This document shows positions 44,842 to 53,711 of a stretch of 64,000 nt of DNA, in pieces. The translations under genes were made by a program, and so were the position numbers. The stretch spans positions 4,030,001 to 4,094,000 of the forward strand of contig NC_007908.1 in NCBI RefSeq assembly GCF_000013605.1, in the 5' to 3' direction. A model generated the notes under the pieces. The model had not been told where the DNA came from. It saw nothing but the letters and a program-made list of their open reading frames with translations, and did not search any database. Source of the stretch: Rhodoferax ferrireducens T118. GTDB taxonomy: Bacteria; Pseudomonadota; Gammaproteobacteria; Burkholderiales; Burkholderiaceae_C. The first letter of the stretch is position 1. Every line of letters begins with the position of its first letter.

Positions 44842-45026
44842 GGCCTGGATCGCTGGCGATTTAAGCTGAAAACGTTGTCTCGGTTAGCGAGCAAGGGCGG
44901 CGTCACCAGGCCCCCTGAAGCTGCCCATGTTTTGTGAGAACAAGGCGTTCTGAGTGCTTGGAAAACGACCCGTTGCACGTTGTATTCGGGCCGGATTTTT
45001 CAGCACTCAGGAAAGGCAGGTAGAGC

Positions 45027-46031
45027 ATGAAATATTTGGTAAAAATCGGCGCTTTGGGTGCCCTTGCCATGGCAGCGGCAGCACTGGTCGTTTCCTGCGG
45101 CGGTGGCGGCGGCGGTGGTAGTGACGCCCCTGCGGCAACAGCCACCATCATCGACACCGCCAGCGTGACCCAGGGTATTGCAGCGGTGTCCGCACTCATT
45201 CCTATTTGCAGCAGCCCCAGCGCCGCCCAACCCGCGCCTGTCCAGAGCCATCAGGCATCGAACAAGACCGTGTGGCTGGTCAAAAAGTTCGCGCTGAGCC
45301 AAAGCCCGCAAGGACGGATGCTGGCACTGAGCAGCACGAAGCCAGCGGACACACTGGGCAGTTGTGGCGGCCGCATGACCTACCCGGATTATTCACATGC
45401 CAACGGCGTGACGACGGCGACCTTCGCGTTCGACAACTACTGCACGGTTGACACCAGTACCGGCGAGCGTTTGGTCCTGAATGGCAACATTGCCCTGGTG
45501 GACACCGGCACCCCAAGCGCGAGCGGTCCGATCAGGAGCAAGCTCGAAGCCAGCAGTCCCGCCGGTGTCACGCTTGCCATCCAGGACGCGACTGGCCAGC
45601 CGCTCGAGGCCGTGCTCATCAGCTTCAGCAACTTCCTCTACACGGTCGGCGTTCCGGGCAGTGCTCCCACATCGGCCAGTCCGGACCGATTCACCCTCGG
45701 TGAACTCAAGGCCACAACACAGGCCACCGCCCAGACCCCCAGCAAGACCTACCGGGCAACGGGCTTCAGCGCGGAGACGTTCATCACGGCTTCTGGGGGC
45801 CAGCAGTTCAGCGCGAGCGCACGGGGCTACCGGTCCAACGGCGAGTATTACGACGTCGCGACCTCCGTCCCACTGGTCCTGGATGCGACCGGCACACTGA
45901 CGGCTGGTGCGGTGACGTTTACCGGCGCCAATGGTTCGACGGCTGTTGCGACCTTGCTGCCCGGCAGCGTGCTGCAGGCCACGATGACGGTCAACGGGAC
46001 GCCGCTGGCGGGGATGCCGGCCTGCAATTGA
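45027..46031 (+). CDS. Hypothetical lipoprotein
   Basis: 334 residues with a lipoprotein signal (residues 1-24, LVVSC then seven glycines), so Cys24 should be lipidated. The rest has a low-cysteine, Ser/Thr/Ala-rich beta-type composition (LVLNGNIALVDTGTPSASG) and a repeated GTLTAGAVTF-like pattern near the end. I do not recognise a family. Probably outer-membrane attached and surface or periplasm facing. It stands alone, with the acr3 fragment on its 3' side. Confidence 0.8.
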   Translation: MKYLVKIGALGALAMAAAALVVSCGGGGGGGSDAPAATATIIDTASVTQGIAAVSALIPICSSPSAAQPAPVQSHQASNKTVWLVKKFALSQSPQGRMLALSSTKPADTLGSCGGRMTYPDYSHANGVTTATFAFDNYCTVDTSTGERLVLNGNIALVDTGTPSASGPIRSKLEASSPAGVTLAIQDATGQPLEAVLISFSNFLYTVGVPGSAPTSASPDRFTLGELKATTQATAQTPSKTYRATGFSAETFITASGGQQFSASARGYRSNGEYYDVATSVPLVLDATGTLTAGAVTFTGANGSTAVATLLPGSVLQATMTVNGTPLAGMPACN

Positions 46032-46077
46032 GCGGATCAAGACCGCTGGCGCCGGGGTGGCGGGCGCCAGCAGGTCC

Positions 46078-46239
46078 TCAAGCCCGCTCGTACCAGCCCT
46101 TGGATCGGTTCACGACGTTCACCACCAGCAGCATCACCGGCACCTCAATCAGCACACCCACCACGGTTGCCAGTGGCGCACCGGAATTGAAACCAAACAG
46201 GCTGATGGCTGCCGCAACGGCCAGCTCGAAGAAGTTGGA
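46078..46239 (-). pseudogene. 3' fragment of an acr3 arsenite-transporter gene
   Basis: Minus-strand translation [20 protein letters not shown], then [16 protein letters not shown] and a SKGWYERA end, copies the last ~53 residues of the intact Acr3 at 53712. The DNA is similar but not identical, and similarity stops abruptly near 46239. The open frame extending to 46374 is unrelated. It is a partial duplicate in the same orientation, or the relic of a second arsenic operon. Confidence 0.75.
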
Positions 46240-46494
46240 CTCATAACTCCCATCACTTTTCACGCGCTGCAATGGTTCGCCAGCGGTATGGGCATCAGTT
46301 AAAGGACTATTCCCCCAATTGGGTGAATCATGGAAATGATAGCTTCCTCTACACAACCGAAGTTCACATCGCAACCTTGTTGACCTTCAATTTTGACGGT
46401 TGAATCCAAGACCCATTGCTGACATGGAGTTTGCCAAACTGCCTTCTGCAAACCCGACATTGGAATAGTTGTAAAAATCGAGCCGGATTGGGAT

Positions 46495-46541
46495 CTGGCG
46501 CGCTGATGGGCACCCGATTTTGATGCCGATCAGCGCGCCAG
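46495..46541. repeat. 13-base inverted repeat, possible transposon relic
   Basis: CTGGCGCGCTGAT and ATCAGCGCGCCAG face each other with 21 bases between. It lies in the non-coding stretch 46240-46632, which otherwise shows nothing I can assign. Confidence 0.35.
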
Positions 46542-46632
46542 TTGGTGCCAAGGTGAAACGGCAATTCAGACGCGCTGCGGGAGTCGTGAGGGGTTTTACG
46601 TGGGCTGATAGCTGTTTCGAGCGGGCATATTA

Positions 46633-46941
46633 CGGATCATGTGGGTGAAATGCCTGTCCGTAGCCGCGAAGTCGAAGAAATGATCTGCCGTTTGCCCCAA
46701 GGTCGGCGATGTGCCTGTGATCGGGCTGGCCGATCCGCGCTAGGTGGAGGCCGACACCGCCGTGATTGTGCTCAAGGCCCACCAGTCGCTTAGCGAAGGC
46801 GCGGTAATGGCGTACTGCAGCGAGCACATGGCCAGCGTCAAGAGCCCCAAGCGCGTTGTATTCACCGACTCTCATTCCAACAATCCAAGTGGCAAGCTCC
46901 TCAAGCGTGAATTGCGCAGAAGCTACGACAAGGCCAGCTAA
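46633..46941 (+). pseudogene. Decayed C-terminus of an AMP-forming acyl-CoA synthetase
   Basis: ITDHVGEM and SREVEEMICRLP, then after a frame change VGDVPVIGLADPR, a TAG where Trp is expected, and VEADTAVIVLKAHQ...SPKRVVFTD...NPSGKLLKRELRRSY: the normal order of an acyl/AMP ligase C-terminal domain. One frameshift (about 46697-46709) and one in-frame stop (about 46740) show it is dead. Confidence 0.7.
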
Positions 46942-47066
46942 CCAGGTGGGCCACATTTCGATTGGTATTCGCCGCCTACGCGATAACAGTGTGGACGCGA
47001 TCTCACCCGGTCGAGGGCATCACTAATGCAACAATTGGATCCATCAGAACCATAACGGTGCAAGCA

Positions 47067-48287
47067 ATGAACCAGCCTGTCTCTAATGAGCCCGCAGCAG
47101 AAGTCAGCTCCCCGGAACTTCGGCAACGAATTCACCCCGACGTGCTCAAGCTCGGCCTGGTGAGTTTTCTCACAGACCTGAGCTCAGAGATGATTTTTTC
47201 AGTGTTCGCCATCTTCTTCACCACGGTGGCCGGCGCCTCCAGCGCGTTGTTGGGGCTGATCGAAGGCCTGGCGGATTTTTCCGCTTCTTCGCTGAATTAC
47301 CTGGCGGGCTGGCTGTCGGACCGCAGCGGGCGGCGCAAGTGGCTGGCTACGGCTGGCTACGGCTTTTCCACACTGGCCAAACTCATTCTTCTTGCATCGT
47401 CGTCCGTTCTGGGTCTGAGCATCTTTCGCGTGATTGAGCGGCTGGGCAAAGGGTTTCGCGGGCCGCCACGCGATGCCTGGCTGTCGTCCATTGCCGTGAA
47501 GGAGTCACGGGGGTTTGCATTCGGCGTGCACAAGGCGCTCGATAAGTCAGGCGCAGTGCTCGGGCCGCTGGTGGCCTATGGACTGCTGTCCTGGCTGGGG
47601 GAGTCGGCCAGCACCTATAGAGCTCTCTTTTTGGTGGCCTTTGTGCCCGCAGTGATCAGCGTGTTGGTTCTCACGCGCATCCCGGATCAGCCCGGCGTTC
47701 CCCATGAACGTGAGAGCATCGGCCAGAACTGGCAGCAACTCAGCCCTGGCTTCAAGCGCTTTCTGATTCCAGCAGGCGTTTTTGCGCTGGCGTATTTCAG
47801 TCTCGGGTTCATCCTGCTCAAGGCCCATGCCGTGGGCTTTGGCGTGACCGACATCGTGCTGCTTTACGCGCTGTTCAACATCACTTGCGTTGTGTCGGCG
47901 CCCCTGGTGGGCAAACTCGGTGACAAGATTGGGCGCAGCCGCATCATCGTGTTGAGCTACGCAATCTATGCCGTCATCAACCTGTGGTTAGTGGTGGCCA
48001 GCAGCCGCTGGGAGATGGTGGCCTTATTCGCGATTTACGGGCTGTTTTATGCGATTGACGAGTCGCAGAGCAAGGCATTCATCGCGGACCTCGAACCCGA
48101 GCGCCGTGCCACTGCTGTAGGCGTCTACAACTTTGTTACCGGATTGCTGTACCTGCCTGCATCGCTGGTGGCAGGCGCCTTGTGGGCCTTGACGCCAGGT
48201 CTGGCGTTCGCGATGGCAGTGGCGCTGTCGCTGGCGGCCATGGTGGTCTTCGCGGTCTTGCGGCCTGTTGCATCTACTCCCGCATGA
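47067..48287 (+). CDS. MFS transporter
   Basis: 406 residues from the ATG at 47067 (the frame remains open upstream to 46962 without transporter character). Twelve hydrophobic segments, with the MFS loop GWLSDRSGRRKWLATAGY and KGFRGPPRDAW between helices 2-3 and 4-5 and a second-half echo GKLGDKIGRSRI. It resembles the drug/permease group found near arsenic and metal genes. No neighbour in the same direction; the substrate is unknown. Confidence 0.88.
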   Translation: MNQPVSNEPAAEVSSPELRQRIHPDVLKLGLVSFLTDLSSEMIFSVFAIFFTTVAGASSALLGLIEGLADFSASSLNYLAGWLSDRSGRRKWLATAGYGFSTLAKLILLASSSVLGLSIFRVIERLGKGFRGPPRDAWLSSIAVKESRGFAFGVHKALDKSGAVLGPLVAYGLLSWLGESASTYRALFLVAFVPAVISVLVLTRIPDQPGVPHERESIGQNWQQLSPGFKRFLIPAGVFALAYFSLGFILLKAHAVGFGVTDIVLLYALFNITCVVSAPLVGKLGDKIGRSRIIVLSYAIYAVINLWLVVASSRWEMVALFAIYGLFYAIDESQSKAFIADLEPERRATAVGVYNFVTGLLYLPASLVAGALWALTPGLAFAMAVALSLAAMVVFAVLRPVASTPA

Positions 48288-48562
48288 TGCAAAGAGCGGT
48301 GCATTTCTGCGTTGCGGGTTGCAGCGTCATTTCACAACCGACTTCCACTTTGGCGTGCCGCTTCCGGGAAAGCTAAATGGCTTCAGAAGACACACAGGAG
48401 CCATCCAGGTTCTCACGGTGACGGGCAGGTCCCGACCCAAAGCTGACATAGCGAACCTTCAAATAAGCGCCAGATAGCTGACTTCCAATGATGTGCGAAA
48501 TTCGATCGCGGAGACAGGCTGTTTATTGCCGCCTCAGAGGCGAACCGCTCTCGATTCATTGG

Positions 48563-50254
48563 CTACAGTCCACCAGCGGCTGCGAAAGAAATAGGAGATG
48601 AAGAAACTGTTCGTGATGCTGCGGCTAGAGAGTTCGGTGTCTTCAAATATGCTTGATACCCCTTGGACGCCTTCAAAATATAAGCTTTCCCCTCAACCAC
48701 GAATCCATCTAACTTGTGCTGTACGGCATAAGCCGAAAGGTCGTTGATATTATTGATGAACCCCTTACCATTGAAATTCAGAGAGGTATTGCACAACACG
48801 CCGTATCCAGTACGCGCCTTAAACGCAACAAGCAACTCATGCAAATTTCGATTGCCCGCAGATGAGACGGTCTGAATACGAGCCGTACCGTTAACGTGGG
48901 TAACAGCGTCAAGCGCTTGCGTTTTTGCACGATGTGTAAAGAGCATAAATGGGCTTGGTTGATTGCAGCCAAACCATTTTTTGGCGTCCTCTTCCAAACA
49001 GACAGGAGCAATCGGACGGAATTGCTCGCGCTGCTTAATGTCATTTAGCCGTACTCTTGTGCTTTCTCGGAAAGGTGCGGCAAGAATCGAGCGGTTGCCC
49101 AGCGCGCGCGGGCCGATTTCATACTTTCCACTCACCCATCCAATAATCAGGTCATTCGCCAACAGATCCGCAATCAACTCATAGTTCGTCTCGTAGAGAT
49201 CGTATGGCGCCAAATCAAAAGAGCCGCTCGCGACAAAGCAGAGTCCAGAGTAGACGTTCCAATCGATTTTTGGATTTCCAGAAAGATGGAACTGGGCATC
49301 AATCGCTGTCCCGATAGCCGACCCAGAATCATTGGCGACAGGCGGCACGAAGACCTCGGTAAAAAGTCCGGTTTCTTTCCACTTAGTGTTCCAGTCGCAA
49401 TTCAGTCCGCATCCGCCCGCAATGACTAGAGGCATGCCTCTCTTCAGGTTCGATTTCGCGAATTGATAAAAAACGTCAAATATCTTGTCGCTAAAAATGC
49501 CCGCAAAGTTGCGAAATTCAGGATCATCCACACCTACGTTGTAGTGCGGTGAACGCTCAATGCCTTCATGCGCGCTCAGATCTCGGTATGGTTCGTGAAG
49601 CAGAAGATCGAGCAATTTTTTCTCGTCAGCTAAAGGCGTGGTGCGATTCGAAAATGAAGCTAGGGCCATGAGCTTCCCAGCATCCGAGAAACGAAAATGA
49701 GGCCCAGTCTTGGGAAAGGTTGGATCTGCTAATCCGTAGAGAAGGCCATAGCGATTCCCTGGCTGATTCAGAACATCGGCTATTAGCGTGATGTTCAAAT
49801 CGGAATCGATCTCGTAGAAAGCGCCGATCGCCCCTTCCCATACCAACGCATAGCATGGGCTACCCTTCGGTAAACTTGACATGCCGAAAGCGCAAAGCAG
49901 GTGCGATCGCTCGTGAGAAGACGAGAAGTAGTGGACTGACTTGCCAAAGAGGCGTCGTTTTCCTAGGATAACGTCACTCTTCGATACCCCACGGTAACCG
50001 ACATGGACATCCGACCCGCGTAAGTACTCGTGGTGGTCGCGTGGCCACCAACCGCCTGTACAAATGACGTCGGGGATTTCGTCCAGTTCACCAAGAACGT
50101 TAAAAATATCAGGACCGGATATTGGCGAATATCTGTAGTTTGAGTTCTTCTCCGCCTCGACCGAAAGCACCAAATGACCGTCCCGCAGATAGGCGATGGC
50201 GCCATCGTGACCGGGGTTATATGAGAGAATTTCCACGTTGCTAGCGACCTCCAT
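48563..50254 (-). CDS. Carbamoyltransferase (NodU/TobZ/CmcH family)
   Basis: 563 residues. The N-terminal Kae1-like half begins SYNPGHDGAIAYL and has the metal histidines in SSSHERSHLL and the nucleotide loop GGCGLNCDWN. The C-terminal half has the family hallmark GPRALGNRSILAAPF and REQFRPIAPV. It would transfer a carbamoyl group from carbamoyl phosphate, via carbamoyl-AMP, to a sugar or other hydroxyl. Visibly AT-richer than neighbours. It is divergent from the glycosyltransferase gene, which suggests decoration of a glycan built by that gene. The preceding 275 bases (48288-48562) hold nothing I can assign. Confidence 0.9.
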   Translation of the reverse strand: MEVASNVEILSYNPGHDGAIAYLRDGHLVLSVEAEKNSNYRYSPISGPDIFNVLGELDEIPDVICTGGWWPRDHHEYLRGSDVHVGYRGVSKSDVILGKRRLFGKSVHYFSSSHERSHLLCAFGMSSLPKGSPCYALVWEGAIGAFYEIDSDLNITLIADVLNQPGNRYGLLYGLADPTFPKTGPHFRFSDAGKLMALASFSNRTTPLADEKKLLDLLLHEPYRDLSAHEGIERSPHYNVGVDDPEFRNFAGIFSDKIFDVFYQFAKSNLKRGMPLVIAGGCGLNCDWNTKWKETGLFTEVFVPPVANDSGSAIGTAIDAQFHLSGNPKIDWNVYSGLCFVASGSFDLAPYDLYETNYELIADLLANDLIIGWVSGKYEIGPRALGNRSILAAPFRESTRVRLNDIKQREQFRPIAPVCLEEDAKKWFGCNQPSPFMLFTHRAKTQALDAVTHVNGTARIQTVSSAGNRNLHELLVAFKARTGYGVLCNTSLNFNGKGFINNINDLSAYAVQHKLDGFVVEGKAYILKASKGYQAYLKTPNSLAAASRTVSSSPISFAAAGGL

Positions 50255-50318
50255 ATTGAGCTATCTAGCCCTAATCAGCTGATTTACACCAAGTCACTGG
50301 CAAAGTGTAGTTGGTGCG

Positions 50319-50358
50319 TTTGCCTTCTGTCAGGCAAAGGTCGCCTGGGGCATATAAT
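50319..50358 (+). promoter_or_regulatory. Promoter with overlapping palindrome upstream of the GT32-like gene
   Basis: TTTGCCT and AGGCAAA are perfect 7-base arms (50319-50338) over the -35 region. A consensus TATAAT lies at 50353-50358, with a poor -35, suggesting an activator- or repressor-controlled promoter. Confidence 0.45.
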
Positions 50359-50435
50359 ACAGGAGCTTTCTAGGCCGTTCCGCGCATTGTGGCAAACAGG
50401 AAGTGGGAGTCTTTTCTCAACAATGGTGGATCCAG

Positions 50436-51287
50436 ATGCAACAGGAGCCCGACAGCCCCGCGCAGCATCAGCAGCGCTCGGAGTTCATCAGAAAGCTGGT
50501 TCAACGCAAGTCACGTGAGCACTGCATCACAGATCAATTCGTGCATCCGGCGCCCAAAACTATCGTGCAGTTTTGGCATGACCTTCAGCATTTGCCCAGC
50601 GACATCGAGGAATGTATCTCTTCATGGACCCATTGGCAGACGAGCGGTTTTACACACAAGCTATTTGACGAGTATGCGGCCAAGACTTTCATCGGTTGTT
50701 CATTGGGAGAGAGGTATGTGCGCGCCTTCGAACGTTGCTATCACCCGGCAATGCAGTCCGACTACTTCAGGCTTTGCTATCTATTAGTTGAAGGAGGGGG
50801 CTATATCGATGCGGACGATGTATGTGTTGGGACTGACATAGGTTGGCTGTTCGAAGACGGTTGCCTCAAACTTCAGCCCCTTTGCTACGACATTGCTTCA
50901 GGGTCTATGGTGAAGCCGTCCGTGTTTCTTTCTGTTGACGCCTATGACCCGAGTTGGATTTTCTACTTCAACAACAATCCACTGGTTGCATGCACAGGTC
51001 ATCCAATTATCGAACACGCACTTAACCAGGCAACAAGGATTCTTGAACTCGCGGACGATGGCGTGTTGCCAGAGATTCAGGCGACGACCGGGCCGGGAAA
51101 TCTAACTAAATCGATTTTCGATCTCGGGATGACATTGGGAGACGGTATTGAGAACCATCTAGTCATATTGAGTGACTGGGACTCGCTTGCCGTCTCGCAA
51201 TGGCCACTAATTCATCGCGGTGATGCGAGAAACTGGCGGCTTTCCAATCAGAAAAGATTCGATCCAGGACAGATAGACCCCGAATGA
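50436..51287 (+). CDS. GT32-like glycosyltransferase (OCH1/TcdA-type sugar transferase)
   Basis: About 283 residues from the ATG at 50436 (GGTGGA upstream; a GTG at 50403 is an alternative). KTIVQFWHDLQHLP starts the fold, and QSDYFRLCYLLVEGGGYIDADD carries the DxD metal/nucleotide-sugar motif typical of GT32-type capsular transferases. It overlaps the next gene by four bases. It is cytoplasmic and would build an oligosaccharide from a sugar nucleotide. Acceptor and sugar are unknown. Confidence 0.8.
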   Translation: MQQEPDSPAQHQQRSEFIRKLVQRKSREHCITDQFVHPAPKTIVQFWHDLQHLPSDIEECISSWTHWQTSGFTHKLFDEYAAKTFIGCSLGERYVRAFERCYHPAMQSDYFRLCYLLVEGGGYIDADDVCVGTDIGWLFEDGCLKLQPLCYDIASGSMVKPSVFLSVDAYDPSWIFYFNNNPLVACTGHPIIEHALNQATRILELADDGVLPEIQATTGPGNLTKSIFDLGMTLGDGIENHLVILSDWDSLAVSQWPLIHRGDARNWRLSNQKRFDPGQIDPE

Positions 51288-53461
51288 ATGTTTCAAAACC
51301 GCTGGGTTCGGCACTGCGCCTTCTCCATGCCTTGTTCTTGCAATTCCGATCCCGCTTACCGCGGCAGAAGTGTCTTAAGTTCATAAGTTCCTCAGACGTT
51401 CCGCAGTCGGGAATCAGTCCAATCTTCGTTATCAATTTGGACAGACAGCCTGCACGTTGGACTGATATGGTGCGCGAACTCGATCGTGTTCTGGACTCGT
51501 CCGGTAAGCCCCTTTCGGAGCGCGTAGTGCGGTACTCGGCATGTGACGCGCAGACCTGCCCTCCAGATTCTCTTGATGGCGCCGATGTTGATCCGTTTTA
51601 TACCCTCGGTGACCAACTTTTCGTCGAACCTCAACCTCTCGCAGTCCCGGATGCGTTCGATTTGGAGCGTCCGATTCGGATGACTCAAGCCGAGATAGCC
51701 GTGGCGCGCTCGCACATCGGCGTTTGGAGAGCGTTCGTGGCGTCTAGTGAGTCCTACGCACTAGTGCTTGAGGACGATGTCTGGTTTGAGCGTGGCTTTG
51801 GGCGGATTCTCGAGCAAGCGTGGCGCGAGATGGAGGATGCCCACCCCGCCGTTCCAATATTTGATGTCCTGTACGTGTCCTACAACGAGGTGCGATACGG
51901 TGCTCCAAAGGAAATACTTTCGAAGAATGTGTTTCGCCCCGAGCGGGGTCTTTGGTACCTTTCCGGTTACGTTCTTTCGAAGAGAGGGGCTCAGGCGCTA
52001 CTTGATCTCCTGCCGTGTCGTGGCCCAGTTGACCTCTGGATTAATCAGAAGTTTCACGAACTGAAAGTACGCGCGTTGCGCCGCTCGGTAATCAACCAAC
52101 GTCGGGATCTTCATTCGACGAATTCGTACTCGATCCTGCCGGCGCTGAGTGGAATTGGGATTCTTGATAGCGGTGACGCCGCGCTGTTTCATCGGTGGCC
52201 AACCCATGCTCCGGTTTTCGCATTCGGCGTCCCTGGATCTGGGCTGTCATCGCTTGCCATGGCTTTGTCGATGCTTGGTTATCGCTGCTGCAGCGATTTT
52301 GATAGGCTCCCGGAGTGCGAGTTAGAGAGACTGCTTGCAGGTCGTGCTGATCGCGTTTTCGATGCTTACGTCAACATAGATTCGCTAAGACCGCAGATAC
52401 TGAGACTCATTCAGCACTACCCAGAGGCCAAGTACATAGTGATCGACGACATAGTGACGTCTGCTAGTCGCCACAATGACGCCATACTAGGCGCCCTTGA
52501 AGGGGCTGATGTCCTGCATCTGCATCGCGAACAGACAAGCAGTTGGCGGGCACTTTGCCAGCACTTAAAGCTGGCGCCACCGGACGCACCATACCCGGCT
52601 GTTCACGACATTGGGTTGCGGAAGCACCATCCAGCACAGCGCGACGGGGAAATGGCCGCTCCTGCAAAATGGCTTCGTCACGATCCTTCGCCGTGGATTG
52701 CGAAGCGACGTGCAAATTGGGCGGGAATCGGCGCGGGTGTTGATGAGAGTCCAGAGTCGTCAGTTCCCTTGCGGATGTGCTTCGAGGACGATCTCGCCCA
52801 AATCGATTCCGCGCGATGGCTTCAGCGAAATGACACTTTCCCAGGGAACCTCGGACTCTTTCGTCATGCTAACGTCACTGCATCGGCGAGCGGTGGCCTC
52901 TCACTTTCAGTAATTGAGGAGCGACTTGGTGTTCGTAATTTTAGTGCAGCCGCTATCTCGAGTCGCGCATGTTTCCTATTCGGGCGCTTTGAAGCGATAT
53001 TGCAAGCTACGAGTGTTCCGGGGCTCGTGACCGGGTTCTTTCTGCACCGCGACTCACCCCGACAGGAGATCGATGTAGAAATACTAGGGAATCAGCCAGA
53101 CCAGCTATTAGTCAATGTCTTCTACAACCCTGGCGGCGAGAGGACCAAGTTTGACTACGGGTATCGGGGAACGCCCGCCGTCATCAAGTTGGGATTCGAC
53201 GCGTCAAGGGCCTTGCATCGATTCGCGATCGAATGGACTCCCAACGAGATCAGGTGGTTCGTGGACCAAAAGTTGGTTCACTGTCGCGCAACATGGAACC
53301 CCACACCGATTCCACACCTACCGATGACGTTACACGTAAATACTTGGCCGGCCCGCTCAAGAGAGTTCGCAGGCCGGCTAGCAGTCCGCGCACTACCTGC
53401 TTCATCGTTGCTGCATCGAGTCGCGGTTGATGCCTACATCGCGGACGCTCAGTCTCTTTAA
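51284..53461 (+). CDS. Three-domain fusion: GT25 glycosyltransferase, sulfotransferase-like, GH16 hydrolase-like
   Basis: 725 residues. Residues ~45-290 form a GT25/LPS galactosyltransferase domain (FVINLDRQPARW, VARSHIGVWRAF, LVLEDDVWFE with EDD at 163-165, LSGYVLSKRGA). Residues ~311-430 have a P-loop (GVPGSGLSS, 315-323) and look like a sulfotransferase. Residues ~497-715 form a GH16-type jelly roll with EIDVEILG, giving the catalytic Glu595/Asp597/Glu599 of the family. There is no signal peptide, so the GH16 part would face the cytoplasm. Coupled to the GT32-like gene by a four-base overlap. Function unknown; likely builds, sulfates or trims a surface glycan. Confidence 0.8.
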   Translation: MNVSKPLGSALRLLHALFLQFRSRLPRQKCLKFISSSDVPQSGISPIFVINLDRQPARWTDMVRELDRVLDSSGKPLSERVVRYSACDAQTCPPDSLDGADVDPFYTLGDQLFVEPQPLAVPDAFDLERPIRMTQAEIAVARSHIGVWRAFVASSESYALVLEDDVWFERGFGRILEQAWREMEDAHPAVPIFDVLYVSYNEVRYGAPKEILSKNVFRPERGLWYLSGYVLSKRGAQALLDLLPCRGPVDLWINQKFHELKVRALRRSVINQRRDLHSTNSYSILPALSGIGILDSGDAALFHRWPTHAPVFAFGVPGSGLSSLAMALSMLGYRCCSDFDRLPECELERLLAGRADRVFDAYVNIDSLRPQILRLIQHYPEAKYIVIDDIVTSASRHNDAILGALEGADVLHLHREQTSSWRALCQHLKLAPPDAPYPAVHDIGLRKHHPAQRDGEMAAPAKWLRHDPSPWIAKRRANWAGIGAGVDESPESSVPLRMCFEDDLAQIDSARWLQRNDTFPGNLGLFRHANVTASASGGLSLSVIEERLGVRNFSAAAISSRACFLFGRFEAILQATSVPGLVTGFFLHRDSPRQEIDVEILGNQPDQLLVNVFYNPGGERTKFDYGYRGTPAVIKLGFDASRALHRFAIEWTPNEIRWFVDQKLVHCRATWNPTPIPHLPMTLHVNTWPARSREFAGRLAVRALPASSLLHRVAVDAYIADAQSL

Positions 53462-53682
53462 CGGCTAAAGCCGGATGTCTCGGGGGTGTACAGCGCCTTG
53501 GTCAGCAAAAGCAGCCATTGACCAATGCCCGCAATTGGCCCAGATCGGACTCTCGCTGCTTCATGGTGACCGACTGTTTGCGCTGCCTTGCAGACAATCA
53601 TTGAGCAACCTATCAGCACCAGTCTCTAAATTCGAAGTCAAAAACTCCTTGATTCACAAGTGGTGAAATTGGTGACTAATTT

Positions 53683-53706
53683 GGCTTGGAATATGCATTC
53701 CAAGCC
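53683..53706 (-). terminator. Hairpin after acr3
   Basis: GGCTTGGAAT and ATTCCAAGCC are perfect 10-base arms around ATGC, five bases past the acr3 stop. The U tract is weak, so termination may be partial. The rest of 53462-53711 is otherwise unassigned. Confidence 0.5.
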
Positions 53707-53711
53707 ACCGC

